This document shows, piece by piece, positions 44,742-53,596 of a stretch of 64,000 nt of DNA. The notes beneath the pieces were generated by a model. That model searched no databases. It had not been told where the DNA came from and saw only the letters and a program-made list of their open reading frames with translations. Made by a program: the position numbers and the translations under genes. Origin of the DNA: Clostridia bacterium (GTDB taxonomy: Bacteria; Bacillota; Clostridia; Oscillospirales; CAG-272); contig JAFTPD010000002.1 in the NCBI GenBank assembly GCA_017463485.1, forward strand, positions 129,229 through 193,228, written 5' to 3'. Position 1 is the stretch's first letter; each line of letters begins with the position of its first letter.

Positions 44742-46994
44742 TCAGTCGTTTTTGTGAGCGGCGTAGTAGTTCATAAGACAGCCGCGCAGAATGATTTCCT
44801 TTTCGTCCTCGGTAAGACCCTTGACGTTCAGCGTGATGTCACACACCTCGCCGTCCGCCTTTACGACCTTCGCGGGTATGGTCTCCTGACCGTTGGCAAT
44901 AGCGTCGCGGATACCCTCGACGAATACGCAATCACCGATCTCATAGGGGAAATCAGCACCTTCGGGCAATGTGAAGGGAAGAATACCCCAGTTGATGCAG
45001 TTGGAGCGGTAACGCTTGGTGGCGTACTCGTAGCAGATGTTAGCAAATCCGCCAAGCACCTTCTGACAGGAAGCCGCCTGCTCGCGTGCCGAGCCGTCCC
45101 CAGGCTTGTTTGCAAATACGCAAGAGCCGAACTGCGTGTTTTTCATAAGCTCGTCGGGATCTCCGACGGCAGAGAGAACCGCGCGCAGATGCTCGGAAAG
45201 CACACCATCGCGGCGTTCCTTTTCCTGTGCAGCTACCGCCTTGGAAAGTCCGACGTAATCGGGCGCGCGGCGGGAGAGAGCAAACTCGGACAGACGCAGG
45301 GGATTGGAACGGTAGGATGAGGTTTCGCCAGAGGGAATAAGCTCGTCCGTTGTAGTTACGGGGTCGCGAAGCACCGCCGCAAGCTCAACAAGCAGATTGT
45401 CTGACAGCTCGTACTGCGCGGGCCAATCGGTGATATTGGGGCCCATGATAAGCTCAACAGAGGGGTCAGCCTTGCCGTAGCCGTAGTAGAGCCGCTTCTC
45501 GTAAACAGATTTGTCAAAATGATACTCGTGGGGAGTGTAATCGTAGTCAATGTCCGTTGCGGCCGTTATCTTTCCGCCGTTGAGTGCAGTTGCCGCGATA
45601 GAACGTGCGTCCATCAGCGCAACGCCCGAGATCTGTCCCTCGCCAGGCTTTGAGCCCTCGCGGTTGGGGAAGTTACGGGTGGTGTGACGGAGGGAAAGGC
45701 CGTTGTTAGCGGGAACTTCGCCCGCGCCAAAGCAAGGACCGCAGAAGGAGGGCTTGATGACCGCACCCGCGCTGAGCAGGTCGGCAGTAGCACCTATCTT
45801 TGTAAGCTCCAAGGATACGGGAACGCTTGTGGGGTATACGGAAAGGGAGAAATATCCGTTTCCGCAAGAGCCGTCGCGAAGTATCGCCGCGGCTTCGTCA
45901 ATGCTGTCGAACATACCGCCTGCACAGCCTGCGATAATACCTTGATCTGCCATTACCGAGCCGTCGGGCTGTACCTTGTCGCAAAGCTTGAAGGTAGCCT
46001 TCTTGAACTTCTCGCCGGCTTCTTTTTCAACGCTCGCGAGGATCTCCTTGGCGTTTGCAAGAAACTCGTGAATGGTATAAGCATTCGAGGGGTGGAAAGG
46101 GAGCGCGATCATAGATTCCATCTCGTCAAGGTCGATCTCAATCATGGAGTCGTAGTAAGCTACGTCACCGGGGGCGAGCTTGCGGTAGTCCTCGGGACGT
46201 CCATGCACCTCGTAGTGCTTTTTTGTGACCTCGTCCGTCACCCAGATGGAGGACAGACAAGTGGTTTCGGTAGTCATAACGTCAATGCCGTTACGGAAGT
46301 CGATAGGCAGAGCCTTAACACCGGGTCCTACAAATTCAAGCACCTTGTTCTTAACGAAACCGTTGCCAAAGGTCGCTCCGACAAGTGCGATAGCTACGTC
46401 GTGAGGGCCGATACCGCGACGGGGAGTGCCCTTGAGATAGACCATGACAACCTCAGGGAAATTGATGTCGTATGTATTTTTAAGCAACTGTTTTACAAGC
46501 TCAGGACCACCCTCGCCGACGCCCATAGTACCGAGTGCGCCGTAACGGGTGTGAGAGTCCGAGCCGAGTATCATTTTTCCGCAGCCCGCAAGCTCCTCGC
46601 GTGCGTAGGAATGAATAACGGATTGATTTGCGGGAACGTAGATACCGCCGTACTTTTTAGCCGCGGAAAGACCGAAAACGTGGTCGTCCTCGTTGATAGT
46701 TCCGCCGACCGCGCAAAGGCTGTTGTGGCAGTTGGTCATAGCGTAGGGAATGGGGAACTCCTCAAGTCCGCTTGCGCGAGCGGTCTGAATGATTCCGACG
46801 TAGGTTATATCGTGTGAAACAAGAGCATCAAAGCTTATTTTCAGCTCTTTTTCGGTTCCTTTCTTATTGTGCGCTTGAAGGATAGAGTAGGCGATAGTGT
46901 TTTTTCTCGCTTCCTCGGGCGAAATATTCGCCGTTTGGGAGGGAATTCCGTTTACGAGATACATACCCTCCGAGTATAATTTTACTGCTTTCAT
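44742..46994 (-). CDS. acn: Aconitate hydratase (aconitase-family hydratase)
   Basis: 750 residues. The start at 46994 follows GGAGGT; an upstream ATG at 47012 contains that site inside its codons. Aconitase features: [21 protein letters not shown] near 150, the Fe-S cysteines in IAGCAGG (near 365) and FCGPC (near 430), and [13 protein letters not shown]. The length and motifs fit the Bacteroides/clostridial group that also contains YbhJ-type hydratases; the operon with icd supports true aconitase activity (citrate to isocitrate). Monocistronic promoter at 47029-47057 drives acn-icd. Confidence 0.85.
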   Translation of the reverse strand: MKAVKLYSEGMYLVNGIPSQTANISPEEARKNTIAYSILQAHNKKGTEKELKISFDALVSHDITYVGIIQTARASGLEEFPIPYAMTNCHNSLCAVGGTINEDDHVFGLSAAKKYGGIYVPANQSVIHSYAREELAGCGKMILGSDSHTRYGALGTMGVGEGGPELVKQLLKNTYDINFPEVVMVYLKGTPRRGIGPHDVAIALVGATFGNGFVKNKVLEFVGPGVKALPIDFRNGIDVMTTETTCLSSIWVTDEVTKKHYEVHGRPEDYRKLAPGDVAYYDSMIEIDLDEMESMIALPFHPSNAYTIHEFLANAKEILASVEKEAGEKFKKATFKLCDKVQPDGSVMADQGIIAGCAGGMFDSIDEAAAILRDGSCGNGYFSLSVYPTSVPVSLELTKIGATADLLSAGAVIKPSFCGPCFGAGEVPANNGLSLRHTTRNFPNREGSKPGEGQISGVALMDARSIAATALNGGKITAATDIDYDYTPHEYHFDKSVYEKRLYYGYGKADPSVELIMGPNITDWPAQYELSDNLLVELAAVLRDPVTTTDELIPSGETSSYRSNPLRLSEFALSRRAPDYVGLSKAVAAQEKERRDGVLSEHLRAVLSAVGDPDELMKNTQFGSCVFANKPGDGSAREQAASCQKVLGGFANICYEYATKRYRSNCINWGILPFTLPEGADFPYEIGDCVFVEGIRDAIANGQETIPAKVVKADGEVCDITLNVKGLTEDEKEIILRGCLMNYYAAHKND

Positions 46995-47028
46995 GATCAA
47001 TACCTCCGACATGAAAATATACCCGTAT

Positions 47029-47057
47029 ATTATACCTCAAAATGCCCGTATAGTCAA
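47029..47057 (-). promoter_or_regulatory. Promoter of acn-icd
   Basis: Minus strand TTGACT (47052-47057), 17 bases, TATAAT (47029-47034). Confidence 0.8.
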
Positions 47058-47098
47058 GTGCTTTTACAAAATAAAGCGCTAAAATATGATAAATTTTA

Positions 47099-47127
47099 TT
47101 GACACGCGCTATCGTAGGTGATATAAT
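47099..47127 (+). promoter_or_regulatory. Consensus promoter of the SecB-like gene
   Basis: TTGACA (47099-47104), 17 bases, TATAAT (47122-47127). Confidence 0.87.
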
Positions 47128-47160
47128 GGATGTACGGAAACAAAGAAAGGAATTTTTGAA

Positions 47161-47580
47161 ATGGCAAAGGTCGTTGAATTCAAGCATTACCGCATAAATT
47201 CCATCGAGATGATGAACAAGCCGCGTCAAAACGGTAAAATGCAGCTCGAAAATAAATATTCGTATAACGTAAAGTACGCAGACAATAACACCTGTCTCGG
47301 CGAATTATCCGTGTCTGTGTCGGATAGAGCAGACCCCGACGTGTTTTTTGTCAGATTTACCATCATGGGATTTTTCAAGCTCACAGATGCGGGGGTAAAT
47401 GACAAGTACGCCGTTCATTACGAAAGCTACCGCACGCTTTTTGCCTACGCGCAGGCTGCTATGACACAATTAACCGCTCTGTCGGGTATCGCGCCTATCA
47501 TTCTTCCCGAGATAGATATCGAAAAGCAGGATATCTACCAGATGAAGCTTCCTAAAAACGAGCCGCCAAAGGGAGAATAA
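47161..47580 (+). CDS. SecB-like chaperone-fold protein
   Basis: 139 residues. The middle and end follow the SecB pattern: a beta-sheet core with VRFTIMGFFKL, then LFAYAQAAMTQLTALSGIAPIILPEIDI, where E. coli SecB has LFPYARECI..RGTFPQLNLAPVNF. AGAAAGGA precedes the ATG. SecB keeps preproteins unfolded for SecA; SecB-like proteins in Gram-positives also occur as chaperones of toxin-antitoxin modules, but no toxin or antitoxin gene is adjacent. A slippery sequence AAAGGGA (47568-47574) stands two codons before the stop and opens a coding-like tail in the -1 frame. Confidence 0.75.
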   Translation: MAKVVEFKHYRINSIEMMNKPRQNGKMQLENKYSYNVKYADNNTCLGELSVSVSDRADPDVFFVRFTIMGFFKLTDAGVNDKYAVHYESYRTLFAYAQAAMTQLTALSGIAPIILPEIDIEKQDIYQMKLPKNEPPKGE

Positions 47581-47720
47581 ATACAAACGGTGATGTTGTC
47601 GAATACGGCAATTTTGAAAAGGGAAAATTCAATAGCGCGGCTTTTGAATTTAATAGCTGGGAGGAGATGCCCGCAGATCCCGTCGAATCGGACGGCTTCA
47701 GCGTCTTTACCGCCTTATGA
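47577..47720 (+). pseudogene. Coding-like tail in the -1 frame of the SecB-like gene
   Basis: 47 open codons with ordinary gene-like codon choice and composition (product includes VVEYGNFEKGKF and FNSWEEMPAD), but no ATG, GTG or TTG start before its middle and no ribosome site. It joins the SecB-like frame exactly through a -1 shift at A-AAG-GGA. It may be a frameshift-expressed extension, a broken gene end, or a sequencing indel. Confidence 0.45.
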
Positions 47721-47763
47721 TTTTGTCGGAAATATTCCAATCAAAAAGGTTTGATCAAAACGT

Positions 47764-47800
47764 ATATAGCCGCCAAGTTATCGCAACTTGGCGGCTATAT
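47764..47800. terminator. Bidirectional terminator
   Basis: 16-bp perfect stem 47764-47779 with 47785-47800, loop ATCGC. It separates the SecB-like region from mscL. Confidence 0.82.
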
Positions 47801-47814
47801 TATTTCAAAATATA

Positions 47815-48378
47815 TCAGTCTTTTTTGAGCAATTCCTTGATCTCGCGGATGTTAGCATAGAACTCGTCGCGAGCAGCCTTTTCTGCGTCGATTGCAGCCT
47901 GAGCCGCAGCAGCCTTTGCGTCGTCCTCAGCCTTTTTCTTTGCGGCAGCCTCCTCGGCAATCGCAATTTCCTTGGCGTTGATCTTTCTTTCAGCCTTTTT
48001 GATAACACGGAGAGCTACAAAAATGGAGAATGCGATAATGATAAAGTCTATTATCGCCTGCAACCACAGACCGTACTGGATAGAGATCTTTGCAACCTCA
48101 ACAGCACCTTCAGCGTTGAGTACCTCCTCGCGAAGCACGTACTCCCACTCATTAATGCTGACACCGCTGGTAAAGTAAGACATAGCGGGGGTGATTATGT
48201 ACTTAACCAAGCCGTTGACGATAGCGTTGAACGCCGTAGCGACAACTACCGCAACCGCCATATCAAGCACGTTGCCCTTAGTAACAAATTTCTTGAAGTC
48301 CGCCCAGAAGCTTACGTGATTTGCCTTGCGGGCTTCCTTTTTTGCTTTTCTCAAAGCCTTTTTTTCTTCCTTTGTCAT
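47815..48378 (-). CDS. mscL: Large-conductance mechanosensitive channel
   Basis: 187 residues. After a basic 25-residue N-terminal extension, the canonical MscL helix reads FKKFVTKGNVLDMAVAVVVATAFNAIVNGLV, followed by the periplasmic loop and a second membrane segment (about 105-125), then a long Ala/Lys/Glu-rich cytoplasmic helix. It releases solutes on osmotic downshock. The basic extension and the long coiled C-terminus make it larger than the usual 130-150 residues. AAGGAGG precedes the ATG. It is probably the last gene of the hom-membrane protein-mscL run. Confidence 0.92.
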   Translation of the reverse strand: MTKEEKKALRKAKKEARKANHVSFWADFKKFVTKGNVLDMAVAVVVATAFNAIVNGLVKYIITPAMSYFTSGVSINEWEYVLREEVLNAEGAVEVAKISIQYGLWLQAIIDFIIIAFSIFVALRVIKKAERKINAKEIAIAEEAAAKKKAEDDAKAAAAQAAIDAEKAARDEFYANIREIKELLKKD

Positions 48379-48434
48379 ATTTGCCTCCTTAAAAATGTGG
48401 ATTTATAGATTAAAAAAGGGGAAACAGGTGTGGA

Positions 48435-49223
48435 TTACTGCGCGTCCGTTTCGGTCACGGGCAGCTCGTCGCCGTCGGGATATATTTCGGAATAGCCCGT
48501 CAGGACGGAAACGTATTCCCAAAGCTCCTGCTCGCCGCCCTTGTAAAAGGCAACGGCAGTTTCCATGTGCGTTACGTTTTTGGTGATGCCTTTTGCCTTC
48601 AAGCGAGTGTCAATGTCAACGAGAAAGGCAAGCGTGTCGTCGTATTTGTCCGAAAATTTCTTGGTGGCGGATTTAGGACCGTGAAGCACCTCAAACGTAC
48701 TGCCGTCGTTCATGGTAAAGTTCACGGAAAGACCTCGACTGGAGTCGCAGTCAACTTTATACGCGGTAACGTCGTCCCAAGAATATTCTTTGGTATCAAC
48801 GATAAAATGCGACTTTATGCCGTCCTCGGACACCAGCGTGTAAATGCCGGCGGAGAAAAAGGGAAGTACGAGGACAACGGCAAGGGCACAGCAGATTATG
48901 ATCCGAAGCAAGGACTTTGTGGGTACCTTGCGTTGCTTCAGCGGCTCTTGATAACCCACGCCGCGCTTTTTATCGTAATCCTCCTCGTTGGGGATGAACT
49001 TTATAAACAGTATCGCTTCAAGCAGAACAAAGCAGATAACGATAGCAGACTCGTTGAAATGCAAAAGCGCGTAAGCAGCACTGTCGCCATTTGCCGATTC
49101 CATCAGAAGTCCCGTAAGCTGACCTGTCAGAAAAATGAACAGCAGAAGTCCCGCAATAACTGCAAGTGTACCGAATACCAGCACAAGACAGCCGCCCTTG
49201 TTTGATTTTCCTTTTTTTTGCAT
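48435..49223 (-). CDS. Membrane protein with C-terminal soluble domain, unknown
   Basis: 262 residues with three hydrophobic segments (about 12-35, 57-77, 107-130) followed by a soluble domain of about 130 residues that begins SHFIVDTKEYSWDDVTAYKV, a pattern like bacterial PH-type domains that follow membrane helices. No catalytic motif is recognised. It starts nine bases after the stop of hom, without a clear ribosome site of its own, so translation is probably coupled. Confidence 0.65.
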   Translation of the reverse strand: MQKKGKSNKGGCLVLVFGTLAVIAGLLLFIFLTGQLTGLLMESANGDSAAYALLHFNESAIVICFVLLEAILFIKFIPNEEDYDKKRGVGYQEPLKQRKVPTKSLLRIIICCALAVVLVLPFFSAGIYTLVSEDGIKSHFIVDTKEYSWDDVTAYKVDCDSSRGLSVNFTMNDGSTFEVLHGPKSATKKFSDKYDDTLAFLVDIDTRLKAKGITKNVTHMETAVAFYKGGEQELWEYVSVLTGYSEIYPDGDELPVTETDAQ

Positions 49224-49232
49224 AGGCGTAAA

Positions 49233-50441
49233 TTACAGCACGCGGATGCGTGTGACAAGGGATGACGTGGTGGCGATAAGCTCGCGTGCTTCCTTTTCGG
49301 TCATAGAGCGTGAGATGAGAGCTGTGCGTCCGTTTTCCGAATATACTGCGGTAGCAGAGATGAGCTTGTTGATCTCTCCAAGCTCGGACAGAGGTGCATC
49401 AAACACGAAAAGATTTGCGCAGGAATATTCATCAAAGTCTGCAATATCGTCCTCATCTGCATCCGTCCATACGGGTGCTTTGATGCCCGAGGGAGTGTGT
49501 GCCATAATGTCGATCATATCGGCAACGACGGCGCTTGCTGTGGGAAGCTTTCCCGCGCCGGGACCGTAGAACATTACCTTGCCGACCATATCAGCATCAA
49601 CGAGGATTCCGTTGAATACGTCATTCACGCCGCCAATTGGGTTACTCATAGGCACAAGGCGAGGAGAAACCATAGCCAGAACCTTGTCATTTATCTTTTC
49701 GGTGTAGCCGATAAGCTTTATCGCATATCCCATTTTGCGCGCGAGAGTTATGTCGTCAAGCGTGATCTTGGTGATACCCTCGCAGTGAATGGAGGAGGGA
49801 GCGATCCTCTTTCCAAAGGACATAGCAGCAAGGATAACTATTTTTCTCGCGGCATCAAGACCTTCAACGTCAGCGGCGGGATTAGCCTCCGCATATCCCT
49901 TGCGCTGTGCGTCCTTGAGAACGGAATCAAAATCTGCGCCCTCGGATTCCATTTTGGTAAGAATGTAGTTGGTAGTTCCGTTGAGGATACCGCTGACAGA
50001 AATTATCTGGTTGGAGGAAAGGTCGTTGTTGATGGGACGGATGATCGGAATACCGCCGCCCACGCTCGCCTCAAACAGATAGGACGCGCCGTTTTCCGCA
50101 GCAAGCCTGAGTAGCTCAACGCCGAAGTTAGCAACGACCTCCTTGTTGGAGGTGACGACACTCTTGCCCGCCATCAGGCACGCTTTTGTAAAATCGTAAG
50201 CGGGATGCGAGCCGCCCATCATTTCAGCCACAATCGAAACCTCGGGGTCGTTAAGGATCACGTTGAAATCGTGAACGACAAGAGAGCCGAAGGGGCTGTC
50301 GGGGAAATCGCGAAGGTCAAGAATGTATTTTATATTGACGGAATCGCCCACCTTTTTTTCAATAAGAGCTTTGTTTTGAGTAAGCACCTCAACAGTGCCG
50401 CTACCTACAACACCAAAGCCAAGTACAGCTACGTTGATCAT
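49233..50441 (-). CDS. hom: Homoserine dehydrogenase
   Basis: 402 residues. NAD(P)-binding GFGVVGSGTVEVL at the N-terminus, catalytic domain with SGILNGTTNYILTKM and KGYAEANPAADVEGLDAARK, and a short C-terminal ACT-like domain for threonine feedback. Reduces aspartate semialdehyde to homoserine in the Thr/Met branch. GAAAGGAACT is upstream of the ATG at 50441. No thrB/thrC follow; a membrane protein and mscL do. Confidence 0.97.
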   Translation of the reverse strand: MINVAVLGFGVVGSGTVEVLTQNKALIEKKVGDSVNIKYILDLRDFPDSPFGSLVVHDFNVILNDPEVSIVAEMMGGSHPAYDFTKACLMAGKSVVTSNKEVVANFGVELLRLAAENGASYLFEASVGGGIPIIRPINNDLSSNQIISVSGILNGTTNYILTKMESEGADFDSVLKDAQRKGYAEANPAADVEGLDAARKIVILAAMSFGKRIAPSSIHCEGITKITLDDITLARKMGYAIKLIGYTEKINDKVLAMVSPRLVPMSNPIGGVNDVFNGILVDADMVGKVMFYGPGAGKLPTASAVVADMIDIMAHTPSGIKAPVWTDADEDDIADFDEYSCANLFVFDAPLSELGEINKLISATAVYSENGRTALISRSMTEKEARELIATTSSLVTRIRVL

Positions 50442-50506
50442 AATCGGGAGTTCCTTTCGAGGATAATTTTGACGTTAAAATTCGCCATTAAAAACATACA
50501 ACTAAC

Positions 50507-50535
50507 ATTATACCACAAAATTTTGAAAATTGCAA
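50507..50535 (-). promoter_or_regulatory. Promoter of hom
   Basis: Minus strand TTGCAA (50530-50535), 17 bases, TATAAT (50507-50512), with TGTGG before the -10. Confidence 0.78.
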
Positions 50536-50544
50536 ACAAAACTA

Positions 50545-50573
50545 TTGAAAAAATTTAAATTTTATGATAAAAT
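50545..50573 (+). promoter_or_regulatory. Promoter of the DUF4364 gene
   Basis: TTGAAA (50545-50550), 17 bases, TAAAAT (50568-50573); divergent from the hom promoter. Confidence 0.65.
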
Positions 50574-50606
50574 ATTACTGCAAAGTACACGAGAGGAGAT
50601 TTTGTC

Positions 50607-51161
50607 GTGACCTCACCTATCGGAAGTAAAAGAAACGTAAAGATTTTCGTGCTTTATCTGATGCAGAATATCGGATATCCGCTTGACTATATAACCATTA
50701 ATGATATAATAATGCAGACGGACTACGTTATGTTCCTGGATTTTGCGGAAGCCTTCCGCGAGCTTGAGGACGATGCGTTGATAGAAAAGCTGCCTTCCGC
50801 CGAGAACGGGGGCGACGAGCTTTATGCGGTCACGCGACGCGGAATGTACGTTGCGGAGCAGCTCAAAAGCGAGATACTTCCATCCCTGCTTGACCAGAGC
50901 CTTGAATGTGCGCTTCGGTATCTCGACTTCAAAAAGCGCGGCGTTAAGATCTCCTGCACCTATGAAAAGCTTAGCGAGGGCGGATATAATTTCCGCTGTA
51001 AGATAACCGAGAAGGCAAAGCTGCTCATGGAGGTGAATCTCTGGGTCGACTCCGAAAATCGCGCAAAGCGTATGGAGGAGCAGTTCAGAGGTCGCCCCGA
51101 AACGGTATATAAGAGCGTTAACGCGCTTTTGTCTGGTAACGTAAATTATCTTTGGGATTGA
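50607..51161 (+). CDS. DUF4364 family protein (winged-helix-like)
   Basis: 184 residues starting with GTG at 50607 after GAGAGGAGA. The N-terminal half has a winged-helix look (LYLMQNIGYPLDYITINDII then FAEAFRELEDDALIEK and YAVTRRGMYVAEQL), as expected for DUF4364, and the C-terminal half is beta-rich. The family is found mainly in Clostridia and is probably a transcription factor, but no target is established. Own promoter and terminator. Confidence 0.85.
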   Translation: MTSPIGSKRNVKIFVLYLMQNIGYPLDYITINDIIMQTDYVMFLDFAEAFRELEDDALIEKLPSAENGGDELYAVTRRGMYVAEQLKSEILPSLLDQSLECALRYLDFKKRGVKISCTYEKLSEGGYNFRCKITEKAKLLMEVNLWVDSENRAKRMEEQFRGRPETVYKSVNALLSGNVNYLWD

Positions 51162-51164
51162 AAG

Positions 51165-51197
51165 AAAAACGGGATGGTTATCCATCCCGTTTTTTTA
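51165..51197. terminator. Bidirectional terminator
   Basis: 13-bp stem AAAAACGGGATGG with CCATCCCGTTTTT, loop TTAT, with a long T run; between DUF4364 and the AEC transporter gene. Confidence 0.9.
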
Positions 51198-52151
51198 TAT
51201 TAATGTCACAATTTTTTCCGCCAGCATCAGTATCAGAGGAATAGTCGCAACGCAAAGCAGGGAAGATGTTCCCACGGTCTGCGCCGCGTACTCGGAATCA
51301 AGGTTATAAAGCTCGGAGAGCATGGTTATGGTGGATGCGCTGGGCAACGCCGCCATCGCTGTGCAAAACAGCACCGTCTGCGAGTCAAGGGGAGTAAGTG
51401 CCAGCAGGACGCAAACGACAAGCGGCATAACGAGAAGCTTCATAGCGGAGAAATAGTAAATTTTCAGGCTTCCGAATATCTGCTTTGCCGTTCTCTTGGC
51501 AAGCAAAGCACCGGTTATCAGAACGGAAATGGGGGTGCAGAGATTGCTCAGATATTTAAGGAATTTCAGTATGAATTCGGGCATTGCAAAGTTGGGGATC
51601 GGAATTGCAACAAGGTAAATAAGTATACCGATAAGGCAGGGGACAGTACCGAAATTTATAAATACTTTTTTGACCGTCAGCTTGATGTCGTCACGCTTGC
51701 GCGCAAGGATGGCAATACCCCACGTCCACAGGAATATATGAAAGCTGATAACGTAGAAAGAAGCGAGGAATAGCCCTTCGGGGCCGAAAAGAGCCTCCAT
51801 AATGGGAAAACCGATAAAACCTACGTTGGTGAACAAGAGAGAAAACTCGGATATCTTGCGCTCGTCAATATTGCGGAAACCCTTGCACATAATAAATGCA
51901 AGTATTGCCATAAAGGCGTGAAGCGCAAAGCCGATAAGCACGATCCTACCCGCATCCGCAAGCTTTTCATAGGAAAACTCCGCTTCTGCGAGTGCCGATA
52001 TTATCATCATAGGCTGACCTATTTTGATAATGAGGGTGGACAGATTTTTGGATGACGTGTCGTCAATGATCTTTAGTTTTCTTGCGATAAATCCGCAGAC
52101 GAGAAGCAAAAACAAGGTTGCGATTATAGTTATAAGAGCGGTAAAATCCAT
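51195..52151 (-). CDS. AEC family (auxin efflux carrier-like) transporter
   Basis: 318 residues with about ten membrane segments. The start at 52151 follows AGAAAGG; an upstream ATG at 52190 overlaps the UDG gene and lacks a site. Family pattern: LLLVCGFIARKLKIID near the N-terminus, FTNVGFIGFPIMEALFG near 130, and ALPSASTITMLSELY in the C-terminal half. Bacterial AEC proteins export or exchange organic acids such as malate; the substrate here is unknown. Follows the uracil-DNA glycosylase gene in the same direction. Confidence 0.87.
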   Translation of the reverse strand: MDFTALITIIATLFLLLVCGFIARKLKIIDDTSSKNLSTLIIKIGQPMMIISALAEAEFSYEKLADAGRIVLIGFALHAFMAILAFIMCKGFRNIDERKISEFSLLFTNVGFIGFPIMEALFGPEGLFLASFYVISFHIFLWTWGIAILARKRDDIKLTVKKVFINFGTVPCLIGILIYLVAIPIPNFAMPEFILKFLKYLSNLCTPISVLITGALLAKRTAKQIFGSLKIYYFSAMKLLVMPLVVCVLLALTPLDSQTVLFCTAMAALPSASTITMLSELYNLDSEYAAQTVGTSSLLCVATIPLILMLAEKIVTLI

Positions 52152-52170
52152 AAGTATGCCTTTCTTGAAA

Positions 52171-52734
52171 TCATTCAGAGAGTGCGTCAAGCTCAGCCTT
52201 TATTTTATACATGTCCGCAAGCATCTCCTCGCGCTTTTGCGTTCCAACCTCGCGCAAAAGAGCCGAAGGGTGATATACGGCGGTGAGAAGATAATTTCCT
52301 TTTTTGAAAAATTGACCGTGCTCGAGGGTGATCTTGAAATCGGGGCGTATCAACCGAGCGGCGGATATTCTGCCAAGACAAACGATTATTTTAGGCTGAA
52401 CCAACCGCAGCTGCTCGCGCAGATAACCGATGCATGCGTCCTTTTCGGACTCTTCGGGATCGCGATTTCGGGGAGGGCGGCATTTGAGAATGTTTGCAAT
52501 ATATACGCTTTCGCGAGGAATGTCTGCGGCGTACAGGTACTTGTCAAGAAGCTGTCCCGCACGTCCTACGAAGGGAATACCCGTCTTGTCCTCTTGCTCG
52601 CCCGGTGCTTCGCCTACGAACATGAGATCGGCGTTTTGGTTGCCCGTGCCGAACACAAGATTTGTGCGGGTGCTTCCAAGCGGGCAGGCGCGGCATTGCT
52701 GACACGTATTTAAAAGCTCATCCCAGGTTTGCAT
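52171..52734 (-). CDS. Uracil-DNA glycosylase, family 4
   Basis: 187 residues. The Fe-S cluster cysteines are in CQQCRACPLG (near residue 11-18) and two later Cys (KCRPP near 84 and the DACIGYL region near 99). Motif A is GEAPGEQEDKTGIPFVGRAG with the family-4 Glu, and motif B is HPSALLR. It excises uracil from DNA and is found in thermophiles, Clostridia and other bacteria. GGAAAGG precedes the ATG. With the AEC transporter it forms a two-gene unit. Confidence 0.94.
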   Translation of the reverse strand: MQTWDELLNTCQQCRACPLGSTRTNLVFGTGNQNADLMFVGEAPGEQEDKTGIPFVGRAGQLLDKYLYAADIPRESVYIANILKCRPPRNRDPEESEKDACIGYLREQLRLVQPKIIVCLGRISAARLIRPDFKITLEHGQFFKKGNYLLTAVYHPSALLREVGTQKREEMLADMYKIKAELDALSE

Positions 52735-52765
52735 ACCTTTCCTCCGAAATTTTTTCTACTGTTGA

Positions 52766-52794
52766 ATTGTACCACAAAACCGTCCCGCTTTCAA
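52766..52794 (-). promoter_or_regulatory. Promoter of the uracil-DNA glycosylase gene
   Basis: Minus strand TTGAAA (52789-52794), 17 bases, TACAAT (52766-52771), with TGTGG before the -10. Confidence 0.77.
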
Positions 52795-52834
52795 GTGGTT
52801 AAGCATAAAAAAATCGAAATTTTCAAAAAATACC

Positions 52835-52863
52835 TTGAAAGATGTCGCGTTATAGTATATAAT
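52835..52863 (+). promoter_or_regulatory. Promoter of the HAD phosphatase-murB-whiA unit
   Basis: TTGAAA (52835-52840), 17 bases, TATAAT (52858-52863). Confidence 0.77.
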
Positions 52864-52894
52864 ATATGAGTAAATATTGTACTTGGAGGCATCT

Positions 52895-53581
52895 GTGAAA
52901 TATACTACTGTTTTGTTTGACGCGGACGACACTCTGCTTGACTTCGGCAAATCCGAAAGGGAAGCGGTGAGAGATTGTCTTATCGCCCGTGGATTTCCTT
53001 CTACTGATGACGTTATCGCTCGGTATTCCGAGATAAATCAGCTTCATTGGAATATGCTGGAGCGAGGTGAGATAAGTCGAGAGCGGCTTTACGTTGAGCG
53101 ATTTGCCGCGTTTTGCCGCGAGCTTGGATTTGTGTGCGATGCTCAAAAATTCTCGGATGATTACCTTACAGCTCTGTCCACGAAGTCCTATCTTATCGAC
53201 GGTGCTTTGGAAATGTGCGAGCGGCTGTCAAAGCGGCTCCGTATGTACGTCGTTACCAACGGAAACGCCATGGTACAGCACGGCAGATTCGATCCTTCGC
53301 CAATAGCTCGCTATTTTGAACGGTCGTTTATCTCTGAGGAGATGGGAAGCGCCAAGCCCGCCGTTGAATATTTCAATCGGGTTTTTGCCGAGATCCCAAA
53401 TTTCGATCCGAATAAAACGCTGATCGTAGGTGACTCGCTGACCTCAGACATTCAAGGCGGTATAAACGCGGGGATCGATACCTGCTGGTACAATCCAAAA
53501 CGAAAATCCGCACCCGAGGGTATGCAAATAACCTACACCGCATACAATTATGATGAAATCATCAACCTGCTTTTAGGTTGA
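52895..53581 (+). CDS. HAD superfamily phosphatase, YjjG-like (noncanonical pyrimidine 5'-nucleotidase)
   Basis: 228 residues with a GTG start at 52895, eight bases after TTGGAGG. HAD motif I is FDADDTLLDF (nucleophile Asp; the second acid residue is Asp), motif II VVTNGN, motif III with the Lys of SAKPA, and motif IV IVGDSLTSD. The YjjG group dephosphorylates UMP, dUMP, dTMP and abnormal nucleotides. Fifteen bases separate it from murB, so they are likely co-transcribed. Confidence 0.87.
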   Translation: MKYTTVLFDADDTLLDFGKSEREAVRDCLIARGFPSTDDVIARYSEINQLHWNMLERGEISRERLYVERFAAFCRELGFVCDAQKFSDDYLTALSTKSYLIDGALEMCERLSKRLRMYVVTNGNAMVQHGRFDPSPIARYFERSFISEEMGSAKPAVEYFNRVFAEIPNFDPNKTLIVGDSLTSDIQGGINAGIDTCWYNPKRKSAPEGMQITYTAYNYDEIINLLLG

Positions 53582-53596
53582 GAAAGGGAGCCTGCT

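Noticed and set aside
43442-44776. 444-codon plus-strand frame opposite icd
   Set aside because: Antisense shadow; the minus strand encodes a clear isocitrate dehydrogenase.
45684-46817. 377-codon plus-strand frame opposite acn
   Set aside because: Antisense shadow of a well-conserved aconitase.
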